Shown: positions 49,985 to 59,726, counted from the first letter of the stretch. The stretch is DNA of 64,000 nucleotides from G051903925 sp051903925 (GCF_051903925.1 NZ_CP173678.1:868001-932000); one strand, 5' to 3'. Translations and numbers: made by a program. The notes: generated by a model not told the origin, from the letters alone.

Positions 49985-51838
49985 ATGCACCCCCGCATGA
50001 CCGATGCGCAGCGGCCTTCAGACCTGGACATGCAGGCGCCTGGCGCCGGTTCGGACCCCGGCGGTCCGGGCCAGCCGGCGCTGGACGATGTCCTGGCCCT
50101 GGCCCGCCTGATCTGCGCGGCGGCGTCGGCCGAGTTGCAACTGCATGGCGCGGCCCCTGAGCCCGGTCCGGACCAGGGTGCCGGCTTCCACGCCGCCGCG
50201 GCCCTGCCGGGACCCGACGGGGAAGCGCTGGGCGTGCTGAGGGTCAGCGACCGCCAGCCCCGGCCGCAGGGCCTGAGCCCGGCGCAGGCGGACGGACTGA
50301 AGGCGCTGGCGCGGCTTGCCGCGGCCCAGCTGCCGCGCGCGCCCACGCCGGCGGAGAGCCGTCCCGACGGCCTGGATGCCGAGGCGCTGCGCGAGCGCCT
50401 GGCCCAGAAGGCGGGCCGCACGGGGACGTTCGAGCTCGACCTCGACACCGACCTGGTGCACCCGTCGCCCACCTTCCTTCAGTTGTTCGGCCTGCCCCCG
50501 ACCGACGGGGTCCCGGCGACGGAGGTGCAGCGCCTGATCGTGCCGGACGACAGCCATATCCCGTCCAACACCGCCACGCGGCACCAGGGGGTGGCGGCGC
50601 TGAACGTCGAATACCGCATCCGGCGGGCCGATGACGGCGCCCTGCGCTGGATCGCCAGGCGCGCAGAATTCCTGCACGACGCGCAGGGCCGGCCGGTCAA
50701 GCTCTATGGCGTCGTCCAGGACGTCACCGAGCGCAAGCTGGCGGAGCTGCGGACCCAGGCGCTGGCGCAACTGGGCGCACAGGTGCGCGACGCCGGCAGC
50801 CTGGACGCCGTTGCCGCCCTGGCCGCCCGCATCCTGGGCGAGACGCTGGGCGCTGCCCGCGCCGGCTATGCCGCGATCGACACGGCCCGCGGCGCGTATC
50901 GCGTCCTCGCGGACTGGGTCGGGCCCGCGGCGCCCCAGGGCACGGTGTCGGTCAAGGGCGATCATCCCATCGCCGACTACACCGCCTCGACCGCGCGGCT
51001 GCTTGAGCATCGGCCGCTGGTGGTCGACGACCTGGCGGCGCACCCGGATCTTGCGGCGGATGTGGCGGGGTTCAGCACGATCGGCACGCGGGCGATGATC
51101 GTGGTGCCCGTGATCGAGCGCGGCGCGCTGGTCGGCTCAACCTATGTCCATGACGCGCAGCCGCGCGCCTGGACGGCGGAGGACGTGCGCTTTGCCGCCG
51201 CGGTCGCGGACCGCCTGCATGCCGGCATCGCCAAGCTGCGCGCGGAGGACGAGCAGCGCATCCTGAACGAGGAACTGAGCCACCGGCTGAAGAATACGGT
51301 CGCCATCGTCCAGGCGCTGGCGACGCAGACGCTGAAAACGGTCACCGACCGGGCGCCGGTGCAGGCGTTCCTGGGTCGGCTGGTTGCCCTCAGCCGGGCC
51401 CATGACGTCCTGGTGCAGCAGCACTGGCTGGCCGCGGACATCCGCGCGGTGGCGCGCGGCGTCATCAGCATCCAGTCCGACGAAGGGCGCTTCACGCTGG
51501 TCGGCCCGGACCTGCGCCTGACCTCCAAGGCCGCGCTGTCGGTCGCCATGCTGCTGCACGAGCTGGCGACCAACGCCACCAAGCATGGTGCCCTCTCGGT
51601 CGAGAGCGGGCATGTCAGGATCAGCTGGCAGGCGATCGAGCGCGCGGGCGAGGTTCAGTTCCGCCTGGACTGGGAGGAGTCGGGCGGGCCGCCGGCCCGC
51701 TTCCCGACGCGCCAGGGCTTCGGCTTCCGCCTGATCCAGATGGGCCTCTCCGGCAGCGGCAATACCGAGATCCACTATGGCGACACGGGCCTGCGCGCCG
51801 GCTTCGTCTCGCCCTGGTCGGCGGTGGTGGAGCCGTGA
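49985..51838 (+). CDS. HWE-family sensor histidine kinase with PAS and GAF domains
   Basis: 617 aa (ATG 49997 is an alternative). Ala/Pro-rich N-terminus; PAS with PAC about 140–255 (TGTFELDLDTDLVHPSPTF, YGVVQDVTERKLAEL); GAF about 257–415 (AARAGYAAIDTARGAYRVLA); then the HWE kinase core with phospho-acceptor His433 in NEELSHRLKNTVAIVQALAT, MLLHELATNATKHGALS, and the WxE signature LDWEESGGPP. No membrane helix, so a cytoplasmic sensor, perhaps of light or redox via PAS/GAF; chromophore cysteines are not evident. Likely phosphorylates the divergent response regulator. Confidence 0.92.
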   Translation: MHPRMTDAQRPSDLDMQAPGAGSDPGGPGQPALDDVLALARLICAAASAELQLHGAAPEPGPDQGAGFHAAAALPGPDGEALGVLRVSDRQPRPQGLSPAQADGLKALARLAAAQLPRAPTPAESRPDGLDAEALRERLAQKAGRTGTFELDLDTDLVHPSPTFLQLFGLPPTDGVPATEVQRLIVPDDSHIPSNTATRHQGVAALNVEYRIRRADDGALRWIARRAEFLHDAQGRPVKLYGVVQDVTERKLAELRTQALAQLGAQVRDAGSLDAVAALAARILGETLGAARAGYAAIDTARGAYRVLADWVGPAAPQGTVSVKGDHPIADYTASTARLLEHRPLVVDDLAAHPDLAADVAGFSTIGTRAMIVVPVIERGALVGSTYVHDAQPRAWTAEDVRFAAAVADRLHAGIAKLRAEDEQRILNEELSHRLKNTVAIVQALATQTLKTVTDRAPVQAFLGRLVALSRAHDVLVQQHWLAADIRAVARGVISIQSDEGRFTLVGPDLRLTSKAALSVAMLLHELATNATKHGALSVESGHVRISWQAIERAGEVQFRLDWEESGGPPARFPTRQGFGFRLIQMGLSGSGNTEIHYGDTGLRAGFVSPWSAVVEP

Positions 51839-51844
51839 GGCGGT

Positions 51845-54217
51845 TCAGCTCAGCAGGCTGAGGGCGACCAGCGCACTCGACGCCAGGCTGCCATTGACCG
51901 AGGTGTTGCCGCCGCCGGCATCGGCCAAGGCCAGATAGCGCTGGATGAACTTGTCCGCGAACGGCGTCACCTCGTTCAGGGTGCCGGGCGCCGTCTGTTC
52001 GGCGGAGATGTCCTTCTGCAGGCGGGTCTGCTCCGCCTCCAGCTCGCCCCGGTTCGTCGCTAGCGCGCCCGAGATGTCGGAAACCTTGAGCCAGGCGGTC
52101 GTCAGGCGACCGCGCAGGTTGGTGTTGGTCAGGCCGCTCCACCCCGCGCCGATCTCGGCGCTGGCGCCGTCCAGCGTCGCCTTCAGGCTGGACAGCAGGT
52201 CGGAATGGGCACGCAGCGTCGCGCTGCCGGGCCCGTCCGCCAGGTCGACCTTGGCGTCGGTCGCGGCGGGGTCCAGGACGTTGATCCCGCCCGATCCCGC
52301 GGCCTCGATCATCGCCTTGAGGCCGGAGACATAGAGCTTGATCTGGGACTGGACCTTGCCGCGCGAGTCCAGGTTCTCGGCGCCCGAGAGCACCGAGCCG
52401 ATGCGCGAGATGTCGGAGCGCGTGGCGCTGAGGGCCGTGCCCACGGCCCCGTTGACCAGGTCGACCAGCGATTGCGCGTCCGCCGCGTTCGTCAGGTCCT
52501 TGCCCGCCAGCTGCTGCAACGTGGCGGCCAGGTCCCGCCCAACAAGGCTCGTCGTGATGTCGCCGTTGGTCGCATCCTCCTTGATGCGATAGGTGAAGGT
52601 GCCCGTGCCCGAGAGCAGGTTGTCGCCGCCACCGGCACCCGCGTCGGCGACGGCCTTCTGCATGGTGGCGATGCGCTCGCCATAGGCGGCCTGCAGGCGG
52701 GCCTTGGTCTCGGCCGATGCGGCCGGGTCGGCTGCCTGGCGGGCCAGCGACTTCAGCTCCGCCACCATCGACGTGATGGTCGTCAGGGCGGTGCCCGCGC
52801 GGTCCACCGCCTCCCGCCCCGTGGCGATTCCGCCCAGGTCCAGGTTGGTTTCCCACGACGGCACGCCCGCCACCTTGGACTGAACCTGGCCCTGCTGCTG
52901 CAGCACCTTCTCCCGGACGGGGTCCAGCGCCCGCTTCGCGGTGATCAGCTGGGCCTCGGTCCCGCGCAGCGCAGCCTGCAGGCTGGCCTCGTCGGTGGCG
53001 CCCTGGATGACCGCGTTGGCGGCATTGAGGGCCGTCAGGATGTCGGGCTGGTTGACGTCCGTGACGCTGACCTTCGTCCCCTGGGGGTCCAGGGTCAGGG
53101 TGACGGTGTCCAGCGTGCCCGAGGGGGGGTTGTTGAGGACCGTCTGGCCGTTATAGGTGCCGTAGCCCGCCTCGCCCATGCGGGTCGTCAGCTGGCTGAT
53201 GGCGGCCGCGAAGTCGGCCTTGATCTGCGCCACGCGCTGCGCCGTGACGGGGATGTCCTTGCCGTCCTTGTCCTTGGCGGCGATTTCCCGGCCGGCCAGG
53301 GTCAGCAGCGAATTCAGGGTGTTGATGGTGCCGCTCTGCTCGTTGAGCGCGGATGCCGCGGCCCCCAGCTGGCCCTGCAGGCCGATCAGGTCGTCGACGA
53401 CGGCCGGATCGCCGCGCTTCTCCGGCGGCACGATCGCCAGGACCTTGGAGAGGTTGTCATAGGAGTCGATCAGCGACTTCAGCTTGTCGCCGATCGTGTC
53501 GACCGTCGCCTGCGCCTGGTTCGACGCCGCGATATAGGCGCCGGTCGTCGCCAGCTTCTCGTTCAGGACCTGGGCCCTGGTCGGGCCCTTGTTCTCGACC
53601 GTGAACTGCGAGACGTCGAGCCGGGCATTGATGTAGTCGACCTGGCGTGCGACCGACTGGTTGACGATCTGCACCGGCACGTTCAGCACGGCGGTGACGA
53701 CATTGCGGGCGCTGCCGCTGCCCAGGACGTCCAGCGCCGTCTGCATCGACCCCGACTGCTGGCGGAAGGCCAGCGCCTGCTGCAGGGCGGGGCTCTGCTC
53801 GCGCAGCTTGGCGTCGTACTTGGCACCGGTATAGCGGGTGGCCAGTTCGCTCACGAACTCGCCGCTCTGCAGCTTGGCCACGCCGGACTTGGCGAAATCG
53901 AAAGCCTCGGCCAGGGCCTTCAGGCGGGAGTCGCCCGTCTTGGCCACCGTCGAATCCTCCGCCGCCGGATCTTCCTTCAGCGCCCGCCGGGCAAAACCCA
54001 GGTCGGTCGCGTCGCCACCCAGGCCGAAGGCCTGCATGGCGAAGTCCATCAGCTTGCGATCGTTCAGGAAGTCGTCGACCGTCTCGACCCGGGAGAGGCG
54101 CGACTTGAAGTCCTCGATCCCCTTGGTCACCTGGGCGCTGGATGCGAACTTCGCATACTGCTCCGGCGCCGACTTGATCAGCTGCTTGTACAGCGCCAAT
54201 GACGACACCGAGCTCAT
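51845..54217 (-). CDS. DUF1217-domain flagellar protein
   Basis: 790 aa. The N-terminus (LALYKQLIKSAPEQYAKFAS, DFLNDRKLMDFAMQAFGLGG, DLGFARRALKEDP) is the DUF1217 pattern of flagellar-associated proteins in alphaproteobacteria. The rest is a long helical, Ala/Gln-rich chain with flagellin/hook-like composition and no signal peptide. Next to flagellin on the same strand. Likely an exported filament- or hook-associated protein; the exact role is not established. Longer than many family members. Confidence 0.82.
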   Translation of the reverse strand: MSSVSSLALYKQLIKSAPEQYAKFASSAQVTKGIEDFKSRLSRVETVDDFLNDRKLMDFAMQAFGLGGDATDLGFARRALKEDPAAEDSTVAKTGDSRLKALAEAFDFAKSGVAKLQSGEFVSELATRYTGAKYDAKLREQSPALQQALAFRQQSGSMQTALDVLGSGSARNVVTAVLNVPVQIVNQSVARQVDYINARLDVSQFTVENKGPTRAQVLNEKLATTGAYIAASNQAQATVDTIGDKLKSLIDSYDNLSKVLAIVPPEKRGDPAVVDDLIGLQGQLGAAASALNEQSGTINTLNSLLTLAGREIAAKDKDGKDIPVTAQRVAQIKADFAAAISQLTTRMGEAGYGTYNGQTVLNNPPSGTLDTVTLTLDPQGTKVSVTDVNQPDILTALNAANAVIQGATDEASLQAALRGTEAQLITAKRALDPVREKVLQQQGQVQSKVAGVPSWETNLDLGGIATGREAVDRAGTALTTITSMVAELKSLARQAADPAASAETKARLQAAYGERIATMQKAVADAGAGGGDNLLSGTGTFTYRIKEDATNGDITTSLVGRDLAATLQQLAGKDLTNAADAQSLVDLVNGAVGTALSATRSDISRIGSVLSGAENLDSRGKVQSQIKLYVSGLKAMIEAAGSGGINVLDPAATDAKVDLADGPGSATLRAHSDLLSSLKATLDGASAEIGAGWSGLTNTNLRGRLTTAWLKVSDISGALATNRGELEAEQTRLQKDISAEQTAPGTLNEVTPFADKFIQRYLALADAGGGNTSVNGSLASSALVALSLLS

Positions 54218-54323
54218 GACACCTCCGGCCGGTCGCGGGCACGCACTCCTGCGTCAGCGACCCCTGGCGCACCCGGGCGGAGCGCGCCCAGGGCTGTTGG
54301 AACAGATCAGCCTCGCACGAAAT

Positions 54324-54344
54324 GCCTCAACGAGTCGTTAAGGC
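54324..54344 (-). terminator. Candidate flagellin terminator
   Basis: Minus strand GCCTTAACGA-C-TCGTTGAGGC (one G·U pair) followed by ATTTCG, 20 bp past the flagellin stop. The T tract is short. Confidence 0.45.
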
Positions 54345-54364
54345 GCACCGTCACGCGCCGACGC

Positions 54365-55189
54365 CTAGGACCGGAACAGCGACAGGATGACCTGCGGCGC
54401 CGAATTGGCGATGGAGAGGGCCTGCACGCCCAGCTGCTGCTTGATCTGAAGTGCCTGCAGCTTGGCCGATTCCTCGGCCAGGTCGGCATCAATCAGGTTC
54501 GAGATCGAGTGCGTCACGGCGTCGATCAGCGACTTGGTGAAGGCGTTCTGCGCCTCCAGCGAGCGGGCATTGGCGCCCAGGTTGCCCAGGCGGGAGGCGG
54601 TCGTGCCCAGAGCCGAGCGGACCATGGTGACGGCAGCGCTGGCGCCGGCGGCGGTATCGTTCGGGCCGATCGACGCCGGCAGGCCGATCGCGGTCGGGGT
54701 CAGCGTCCGGGCCGTCACGGTGATCGAATCCCCGTTGGTGTTGACGATCACGTTGATCGTCGCGGCCGAGGTGCCGATCAGGTTCTGCCCGTTGAACTGG
54801 GCGTTGTTGACGATGTTGAAGATCTGCGCGTAGAGCGCCTGGTAGTCGGTATTGATGGCGGCGCGCTGCGCGGTGGTCAGGGTCTGGTCCTGGGCCTGGA
54901 CCGTCTTCTTCATCATCTCGTTGACGATGGAGGTGATCTGCTTGCCGGCGTCCAGCGCCACGCCCACGATCGACTCGCCGTTCGAAATCGCCGTGCGCAC
55001 CGAAGTGAAGCCCGAGACTTCACCCTTCTGCAGCTCTGAAATCGCATAGATGGCGGCATCGTCCTTCGCCGTCGACACCTTCTGCCCGGTATTGATACGC
55101 GTCTGGGTCTGTTCCAACGACCTGTTCGTAACGTTCAGGTTCTGGAGCGCGATCGCGGCAGAGTAGTTGTTGTTGACGGTGAGAACCAT
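54365..55189 (-). CDS. Flagellin
   Basis: 274 aa, the short form with little variable region. N-terminal D0/D1: VNNNYSAAIALQNLNVTNRS, RINTGQKVSTAKDDAAIYAI. C-terminal D1/D0: AVTHSISNLIDADLAEESAK, QQLGVQALSIANSAPQVILS. The centre (about 140–190) is Thr/Ala-rich. Secreted by the flagellar export system. A sigma-54 promoter lies 62 bp upstream. Confidence 0.97.
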   Translation of the reverse strand: MVLTVNNNYSAAIALQNLNVTNRSLEQTQTRINTGQKVSTAKDDAAIYAISELQKGEVSGFTSVRTAISNGESIVGVALDAGKQITSIVNEMMKKTVQAQDQTLTTAQRAAINTDYQALYAQIFNIVNNAQFNGQNLIGTSAATINVIVNTNGDSITVTARTLTPTAIGLPASIGPNDTAAGASAAVTMVRSALGTTASRLGNLGANARSLEAQNAFTKSLIDAVTHSISNLIDADLAEESAKLQALQIKQQLGVQALSIANSAPQVILSLFRS

Positions 55190-55250
55190 GGAAGTCGCCC
55201 TTCTTGCGTTTGTCCGACCTCGCCTTCACGAGGTACCCGCAGGACTGACA

Positions 55251-55265
55251 GCAAGCAGCGTGCCA
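55251..55265 (-). promoter_or_regulatory. Sigma-54 (RpoN) promoter of flagellin
   Basis: Minus strand TGGCAC (55265–55260), 5 nt, TTGC (55254–55251): the -24/-12 consensus with correct spacing. Predicted start about 12 nt later and a 50-nt leader to the ATG at 55189. RpoN control of late flagellar genes is known in Caulobacter and relatives. Confidence 0.8.
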
Positions 55266-55412
55266 ACGACTCACCAGACCTGAAATGCAAGCGAATTCAA
55301 CATGTTGATGGTACTGGGCAGATTCTTCCGCGCGGCAGGTTAAGTTGGTTAAGCGATTCCTGCCGCCTGTCCCCGGGAGATTCCTGCCGGGTGGCCCGGG
55401 CGGCACGGCCCC

Positions 55413-55922
55413 TCAGTGCACCAGGCGCAAGCCGGCATCGGGGGTGCCGGTCACCCGGATTCCCGCAAGCGCCGGCAGGTCGGGCGATGCCGCACTGAGG
55501 ACGAGCCCGGCGGCGCGCAGGTGACGGGCCAGGACCCCGGCCGGAGCCATGGCCAGCCGCGCGGCCGCCGGCGCCATCCAGCCCAGCAGCACGCGCCAGG
55601 CGGCCGCATCGTCCCCCGCCTGGAGCCGCTCAAGCAGGCGGACCCAGCGCCACTCGTCCTCTCCCACCGCGCGGCAGTGCAGGCAGCGGACATCCAGGGG
55701 CCGCGAGGCCGCGGCCAGCAGGCGACAGGTCGCGGCAAAGGCCTGCATCGCCTCCGCGTCCAGGCCAGCCGCCTGGAAGCCCGCGCGCCAGCCTTGGGGC
55801 GCACCCGGCGGCAGGGGTTCGTCCGGTCGCGACCACAGGCGCAGGACCACGATCGCGAACCAGTCGGGCGTATCCAGCGCCAGGACCCGCGGGTCCGGCG
55901 GGCAGGGCGGGTGGGTGTCCAT
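55413..55922 (-). CDS. Unknown protein upstream of flagellin
   Basis: 169 aa. Trp/Arg/Ala-rich and helical, with a CLHCRAVGEDEWRW segment (residues about 79–93) whose CxxC could bind a metal. No signal or membrane segment. It precedes flagellin on the same strand but the sigma-54 promoter and 223 bp separate them. Similar proteins near flagellin genes are recalled in related bacteria, but I cannot name the family. Confidence 0.6.
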   Translation of the reverse strand: MDTHPPCPPDPRVLALDTPDWFAIVVLRLWSRPDEPLPPGAPQGWRAGFQAAGLDAEAMQAFAATCRLLAAASRPLDVRCLHCRAVGEDEWRWVRLLERLQAGDDAAAWRVLLGWMAPAAARLAMAPAGVLARHLRAAGLVLSAASPDLPALAGIRVTGTPDAGLRLVH

Positions 55923-55970
55923 GGCCTCTCCTCTTCACACAACCCCGCCAGCCTGGCCTGCTGCACATGA

Positions 55971-55991
55971 TTATGCAAGTCATTCGCATAA
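55971..55991. promoter_or_regulatory. Inverted repeat TTATGC-N9-GCATAA
   Basis: Located 49 bp upstream of the unknown gene's start in an unusually AT-rich 30 bp. Possible operator or part of a promoter (minus strand TTGCAT lies in the right-hand arm). Confidence 0.4.
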
Positions 55992-56076
55992 GAAGAGAGA
56001 AGCTCGTTCACTGTCATGCAGGCGGCCTGATCGCGGTCGGGCGGCCACCGGCGACGAACCCGCTGGGGGAGAGCGC

Positions 56077-56637
56077 TCAGTCGGAGGCCACCTTGGCGCA
56101 ACGGCACACGCTGCGCATGACCTTCTCGAACTGGAATGCTGCACCGTCCCCGCCGGGCAGGTCGTCCTCGCCAGCTTGGTTCGGATCGGGATGATGGTTG
56201 TTGAAGAACGCAATGATCCTGAAGCCGCATTTGTTCACGTAGAAATGGATATTCCGCTTCTCAAAGTACGGCGTATGCGTTTGCCAGGTGATCGTCTCGG
56301 GGTACATCTTCTCGATCTCGAACCAGGCCTTGAGACCGATGCCGCGACCGTGCTCGCCCACTTTCACAAAGAACAGGTCGAGCGCGTTGTGATGCGTTTC
56401 CGTGTCGATGCTCAAGACGGCACCGCCAACTTTCCGGCCGTCGCGCAGAATGTGCAGCACGACGGACCTTGGGGCACGAATTGCGCCATCGAGGACGTCG
56501 TCCGCGGGGATCGGTCCGTCCGGCAGCGATCCGAACTCTTCGATGACAGCTATCGCGAAGGCGTCCTGCAGGTCCCGCTTGAAGTCGGCAATGTCGTCGG
56601 GTTCTACGGGGGCGAGGGTGATGCACTCCGTGCTCAT
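56077..56637 (-). CDS. GNAT-family acetyltransferase
   Basis: 186 aa. N-terminal acceptor part; central KVGGAVLSIDTETHHNALDL; acetyl-CoA-binding VGEHGRGIGLKAWFEIEKM (the R/QxxGxG/A motif as HGRGIGLKA); end FYVNKCGFRIIAFFN. Substrate unknown. The gene is 8 bp downstream of the SH3-like gene. Base use is less GC-rich than its neighbours, hinting at later acquisition. Confidence 0.88.
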   Translation of the reverse strand: MSTECITLAPVEPDDIADFKRDLQDAFAIAVIEEFGSLPDGPIPADDVLDGAIRAPRSVVLHILRDGRKVGGAVLSIDTETHHNALDLFFVKVGEHGRGIGLKAWFEIEKMYPETITWQTHTPYFEKRNIHFYVNKCGFRIIAFFNNHHPDPNQAGEDDLPGGDGAAFQFEKVMRSVCRCAKVASD

Positions 56638-56645
56638 GGCGCGCC

Positions 56646-57170
56646 TCAGCGTGCCGGACAGGTGCCGGGGGGGCGGGCGCAGTAGTCGCCGGGGGCGAGC
56701 CAGACGCGGGTCTGGTTCACACGGATCTGCACCCAGGCGCCCTGGCAGCCCTTGACCTCATAGGCCTTGTCCGAGGGGACAAAGGTTGCGACGCCGCCTT
56801 GCGGATTGGGCAGGGCGCGGCCGGGCACGCTGCGCTGCGCGGTGGGGGCGGTCGACACGGCGAGGCGCGGCGCCTGGATCCAGCCCATGCCGCGGAACTC
56901 CTCGTTCTCGCCGGCGCGGGCGCCGTCGATATGGACCCAGCCGTCGCGATAGCCCACCAGCTTGACCACGGCCAGGTCGGGCTGGGTGGCGATCGTGCCT
57001 TCGATCCGGGCGCGATCGCCCGGCCGGGCGCGCACCACCAGGCCTTCCGGCGCGTCGTCCACGATCATCGCGCGCACCTGGCAGGTGATGTCGTCCTGGG
57101 CTCCCGGCGCCTGGGCGACGGCCGAACCGGCAAGCAGCGCCAGGCAGATGCCGAGGGCTGCGGACCTCAC
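56646..57170 (-). CDS. Secreted SH3-like protein
   Basis: 174 aa from a GTG overlapping the ubiD stop (GTGA). Signal peptide AALGICLALLAGSAVAQAPG; then two SH3b-like repeats (GLVVRARPGDRARIEGTI…VKLVGYRDGWVHIDG and AYEVKGCQGAWVQIRVNQTRVWL), periplasmic. Four cysteines may form disulfides. Possible role in wall binding; unrelated to UbiD chemistry by sequence. Confidence 0.8.
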   Translation of the reverse strand: MRSAALGICLALLAGSAVAQAPGAQDDITCQVRAMIVDDAPEGLVVRARPGDRARIEGTIATQPDLAVVKLVGYRDGWVHIDGARAGENEEFRGMGWIQAPRLAVSTAPTAQRSVPGRALPNPQGGVATFVPSDKAYEVKGCQGAWVQIRVNQTRVWLAPGDYCARPPGTCPAR

Positions 57171-58675
57171 CGCCAGATCGCCTTGCCGGTGCCGGGCAGG
57201 CGCAGGTCCTTCCACATGCGATCCACCTTGTCGACCACGGCCTGGTCCATGCGGATCTGGCGGCCCCATTCGCGGTGGGTCTCCGGCGGCAGCTTGTTCG
57301 TGGCGTCCAGCCCGACCTTGCCGCCCAGCCCGCTCTCGGGTGAAGCGAAGTCCAGGTAGTCGATGGGCGTGTTCTCGACCATGGTGATGTCGCGCACCGG
57401 GTCCATGCGGGTGGAGATCGCCCACATGACGTCCTTCCAGTCGCGGGCATTCACGTCATGGTCCACGACGATCACGAACTTCGTGTACATGAACTGCCGC
57501 AGGTACGACCACACGCCCATCATCACGCGCTTGGCATGGCCCGGATAGGCCTTCTTCATCGATACGACGGCGATGCGATAGGAACAGCCTTCGGGCGGCA
57601 GCCAGAAGTCGGTGATTTCCGGGAACTGCTGGATGATGAGGGGGACAAAGACCTCGTTCAGCGCCTCGCCCAGGACGCTGGGCTCGTCCGGCGGCCGGCC
57701 GGTGAAGGTCGACAGGTAGATCGGCTCGCGCCGCATGGTGACGGCGCTGACGGTGAAGACGGGGAATGGCTCCACCGAGTTGTAGTAGCCGGTATGGTCG
57801 CCATAAGGTCCCTCGTCCCCGTAATCGTCGAGGGAGACATGCCCCTCCAGCACGATTTCGGCCTGGGCCGGCACCTTCAGCGGCACGGTCAGGCAGTCGG
57901 CCAGTTCGACCTTGGCGTTCCGCAACAGGCCTGCGAACTGGTACTCCGACAGGGTGTCCGGGACCGGCGTCACCGCCGCCAGGATGGTGCCCGGATCGGC
58001 CCCCAGGACCACGGCGACGGGCAGCGGCTCGCGCTTCTCAAGGCCCCAGCGGCGATGATGCTGGGCCCCGCCGCGATGCTTCAGCCAGCGCATCAGCGTG
58101 GTGTTTCGCCCCGTCACCTGCATGCGGTAGATGCCGAGGTTGAAGCTGTCCTCTTTCGAGCCCGACGGCCCCTTGGTCACGACCAGCGGCCAGGTGATCA
58201 GCGGCGCCGGCTCCCCCGGCCAGCAGGTCTGGATGGGCAGCGCGTTGAGGTCGATGTCGTCACCCTTCAGCACCACTTCCTGGCAGGGCGGGCGGCCCAC
58301 CGTCCTGGGCTTCATCGCCATGACGGTGCGCAGCAAAGGCAGCATGTCCAGCGCCTCGCGCCAGCCGCCGGGCGGTTCGGGCTGGCGCAGGAAGGCCAGC
58401 GTCTCGCCCACCTCGCGCAGCTGCGACGGCTCCCGGTCCATGCCCCAGGCGACGCGCTCGACCGTGCCGAACAGGTTGACCAGGACGGGGATCGTCGACC
58501 GCGTGCCGTCCGCCTTGACCGGGTTCTCGAACAGGACGGCTGGGCCGCCCTCGGCCAGCAGCCGGGTCTGGATCTCGGTCATTTCAAGGACGGTCGAGAC
58601 CGGCTTGTCCACGCGGACCAGCCGGCCCTTGTCCTCCAGCCGGCTCATGAAGTCGCGCAAGCTGCGATAGGCCAT
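57167..58675 (-). CDS. ubiD: UbiD-family decarboxylase (3-octaprenyl-4-hydroxybenzoate decarboxylase)
   Basis: 502 aa, full length. Marks: RDFMSRLEDKGRLVRVDKPV, EVVLKGDDIDLNALPIQTC, IYRMQVTGRNTTLMRWLKHR, and the prFMN/metal pocket EIVLEGHVSLDDYGDEGPYG with the conserved E–D–E residues. Removes the carboxyl group in ubiquinone synthesis using prenylated FMN (from UbiX, not in this window). Downstream of ubiA on the same strand, 52 bp apart. Confidence 0.95.
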   Translation of the reverse strand: MAYRSLRDFMSRLEDKGRLVRVDKPVSTVLEMTEIQTRLLAEGGPAVLFENPVKADGTRSTIPVLVNLFGTVERVAWGMDREPSQLREVGETLAFLRQPEPPGGWREALDMLPLLRTVMAMKPRTVGRPPCQEVVLKGDDIDLNALPIQTCWPGEPAPLITWPLVVTKGPSGSKEDSFNLGIYRMQVTGRNTTLMRWLKHRGGAQHHRRWGLEKREPLPVAVVLGADPGTILAAVTPVPDTLSEYQFAGLLRNAKVELADCLTVPLKVPAQAEIVLEGHVSLDDYGDEGPYGDHTGYYNSVEPFPVFTVSAVTMRREPIYLSTFTGRPPDEPSVLGEALNEVFVPLIIQQFPEITDFWLPPEGCSYRIAVVSMKKAYPGHAKRVMMGVWSYLRQFMYTKFVIVVDHDVNARDWKDVMWAISTRMDPVRDITMVENTPIDYLDFASPESGLGGKVGLDATNKLPPETHREWGRQIRMDQAVVDKVDRMWKDLRLPGTGKAIWR

Positions 58676-58727
58676 CGGGTCTCCTCAGGCGGGACGGGTC
58701 AGCGTGACCGGCCCATTGGCGCCGGGC

Positions 58728-59669
58728 TCATACGGGCTTCACCAGCGCGCCGATCACCAGGGCCGCCAGGACCAGCCAGCCCACTGCGACATTGGAACGG
58801 AAGGTCATCAGGCAATGCTCCGGCTCGTCCAGGCGGACCAGCATGGCTTGCCAGAACAGATGGATGAAGGCCGGGCCCAGCGCCAGCACGTACCAGAAGC
58901 CCAGGCCCGCCGTCAGGCCGGCCAGGCCCAGCAGGACCCAGGTAACGCCATAGATCGCGAACAGGAACGGCCGCGTGCCGGACCCCAGGGCGAGGGCCGA
59001 GGACTTGACCCCGACAATGGCGTCGTCCGCCTTGTCCTGGTGGGCATAGATCGTGTCATAGCCCAGCGTCCAGGTGATCCCCGCCGCATAGAGCAGCACA
59101 GCCGGCAGGCCAAGATCGCCGGTGACGGCCGACCAGCCGACCAGGGCACCCCAATTGAATGCCAGGCCCAGCACCACCTGCGGCCAATAGGTGATCCGCT
59201 TCATGAAGGGATAGGCGGCGACGATCACCAGGGAGGAGGCCGCCAGCGCGATCGTGAATGTGTTGAAGCACAGCAGGACGGCCAGGCCCACGGCCAGCTG
59301 CAGTCCCAGGAAGGCCAGCGCCCCCCGCAGCGTGACCGCACCCGACGGCAGCGGCCGGCCGCGCGTCCGGGCGACGGCCGCGTCGATGTCGCGATCGACG
59401 ATGTCGTTGATCGTGCAGCCGGCCCCCCGCATCGCAACCGCCCCGATGGCGAAGAGCGCCACATGCAGGGGGTTGGGCAGGCGCGCCGTCCAGTGGTCAC
59501 CCGCCTGCGCCAGGGCGCCGGCAACCAGGGCCGCCGACCACAGGCAGGGGAACAGCAGCAGCCAGGTGCCGATGGGACGGTCGAACCGGGCCAGGCGCAG
59601 ATAAGGCTTGACCCAGCCCGGCGCATGGTCGACCCAGCTGTTGTGGATGCGATCGGCAGGCAGGCTCAT
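58728..59669 (-). CDS. ubiA: 4-Hydroxybenzoate polyprenyltransferase
   Basis: 313 aa from ATG 59669 (an ATG 11 codons earlier is also in frame). Polytopic membrane protein with 7–9 helices. Both Asp-rich prenyl-diphosphate motifs: CTINDIVDRDIDAAVARTRG and YAHQDKADDAIVGVKSSAL. Joins the polyprenyl chain to 4-hydroxybenzoate, the step before UbiD. Operon ubiA–ubiD. Confidence 0.96.
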   Translation of the reverse strand: MSLPADRIHNSWVDHAPGWVKPYLRLARFDRPIGTWLLLFPCLWSAALVAGALAQAGDHWTARLPNPLHVALFAIGAVAMRGAGCTINDIVDRDIDAAVARTRGRPLPSGAVTLRGALAFLGLQLAVGLAVLLCFNTFTIALAASSLVIVAAYPFMKRITYWPQVVLGLAFNWGALVGWSAVTGDLGLPAVLLYAAGITWTLGYDTIYAHQDKADDAIVGVKSSALALGSGTRPFLFAIYGVTWVLLGLAGLTAGLGFWYVLALGPAFIHLFWQAMLVRLDEPEHCLMTFRSNVAVGWLVLAALVIGALVKPV

Positions 59670-59726
59670 GCCGCAGAGCCTTAAGGGAGGGACGGGCCGC
59701 ACTCAAGCCCCGCAAGGGCCGCAGGG

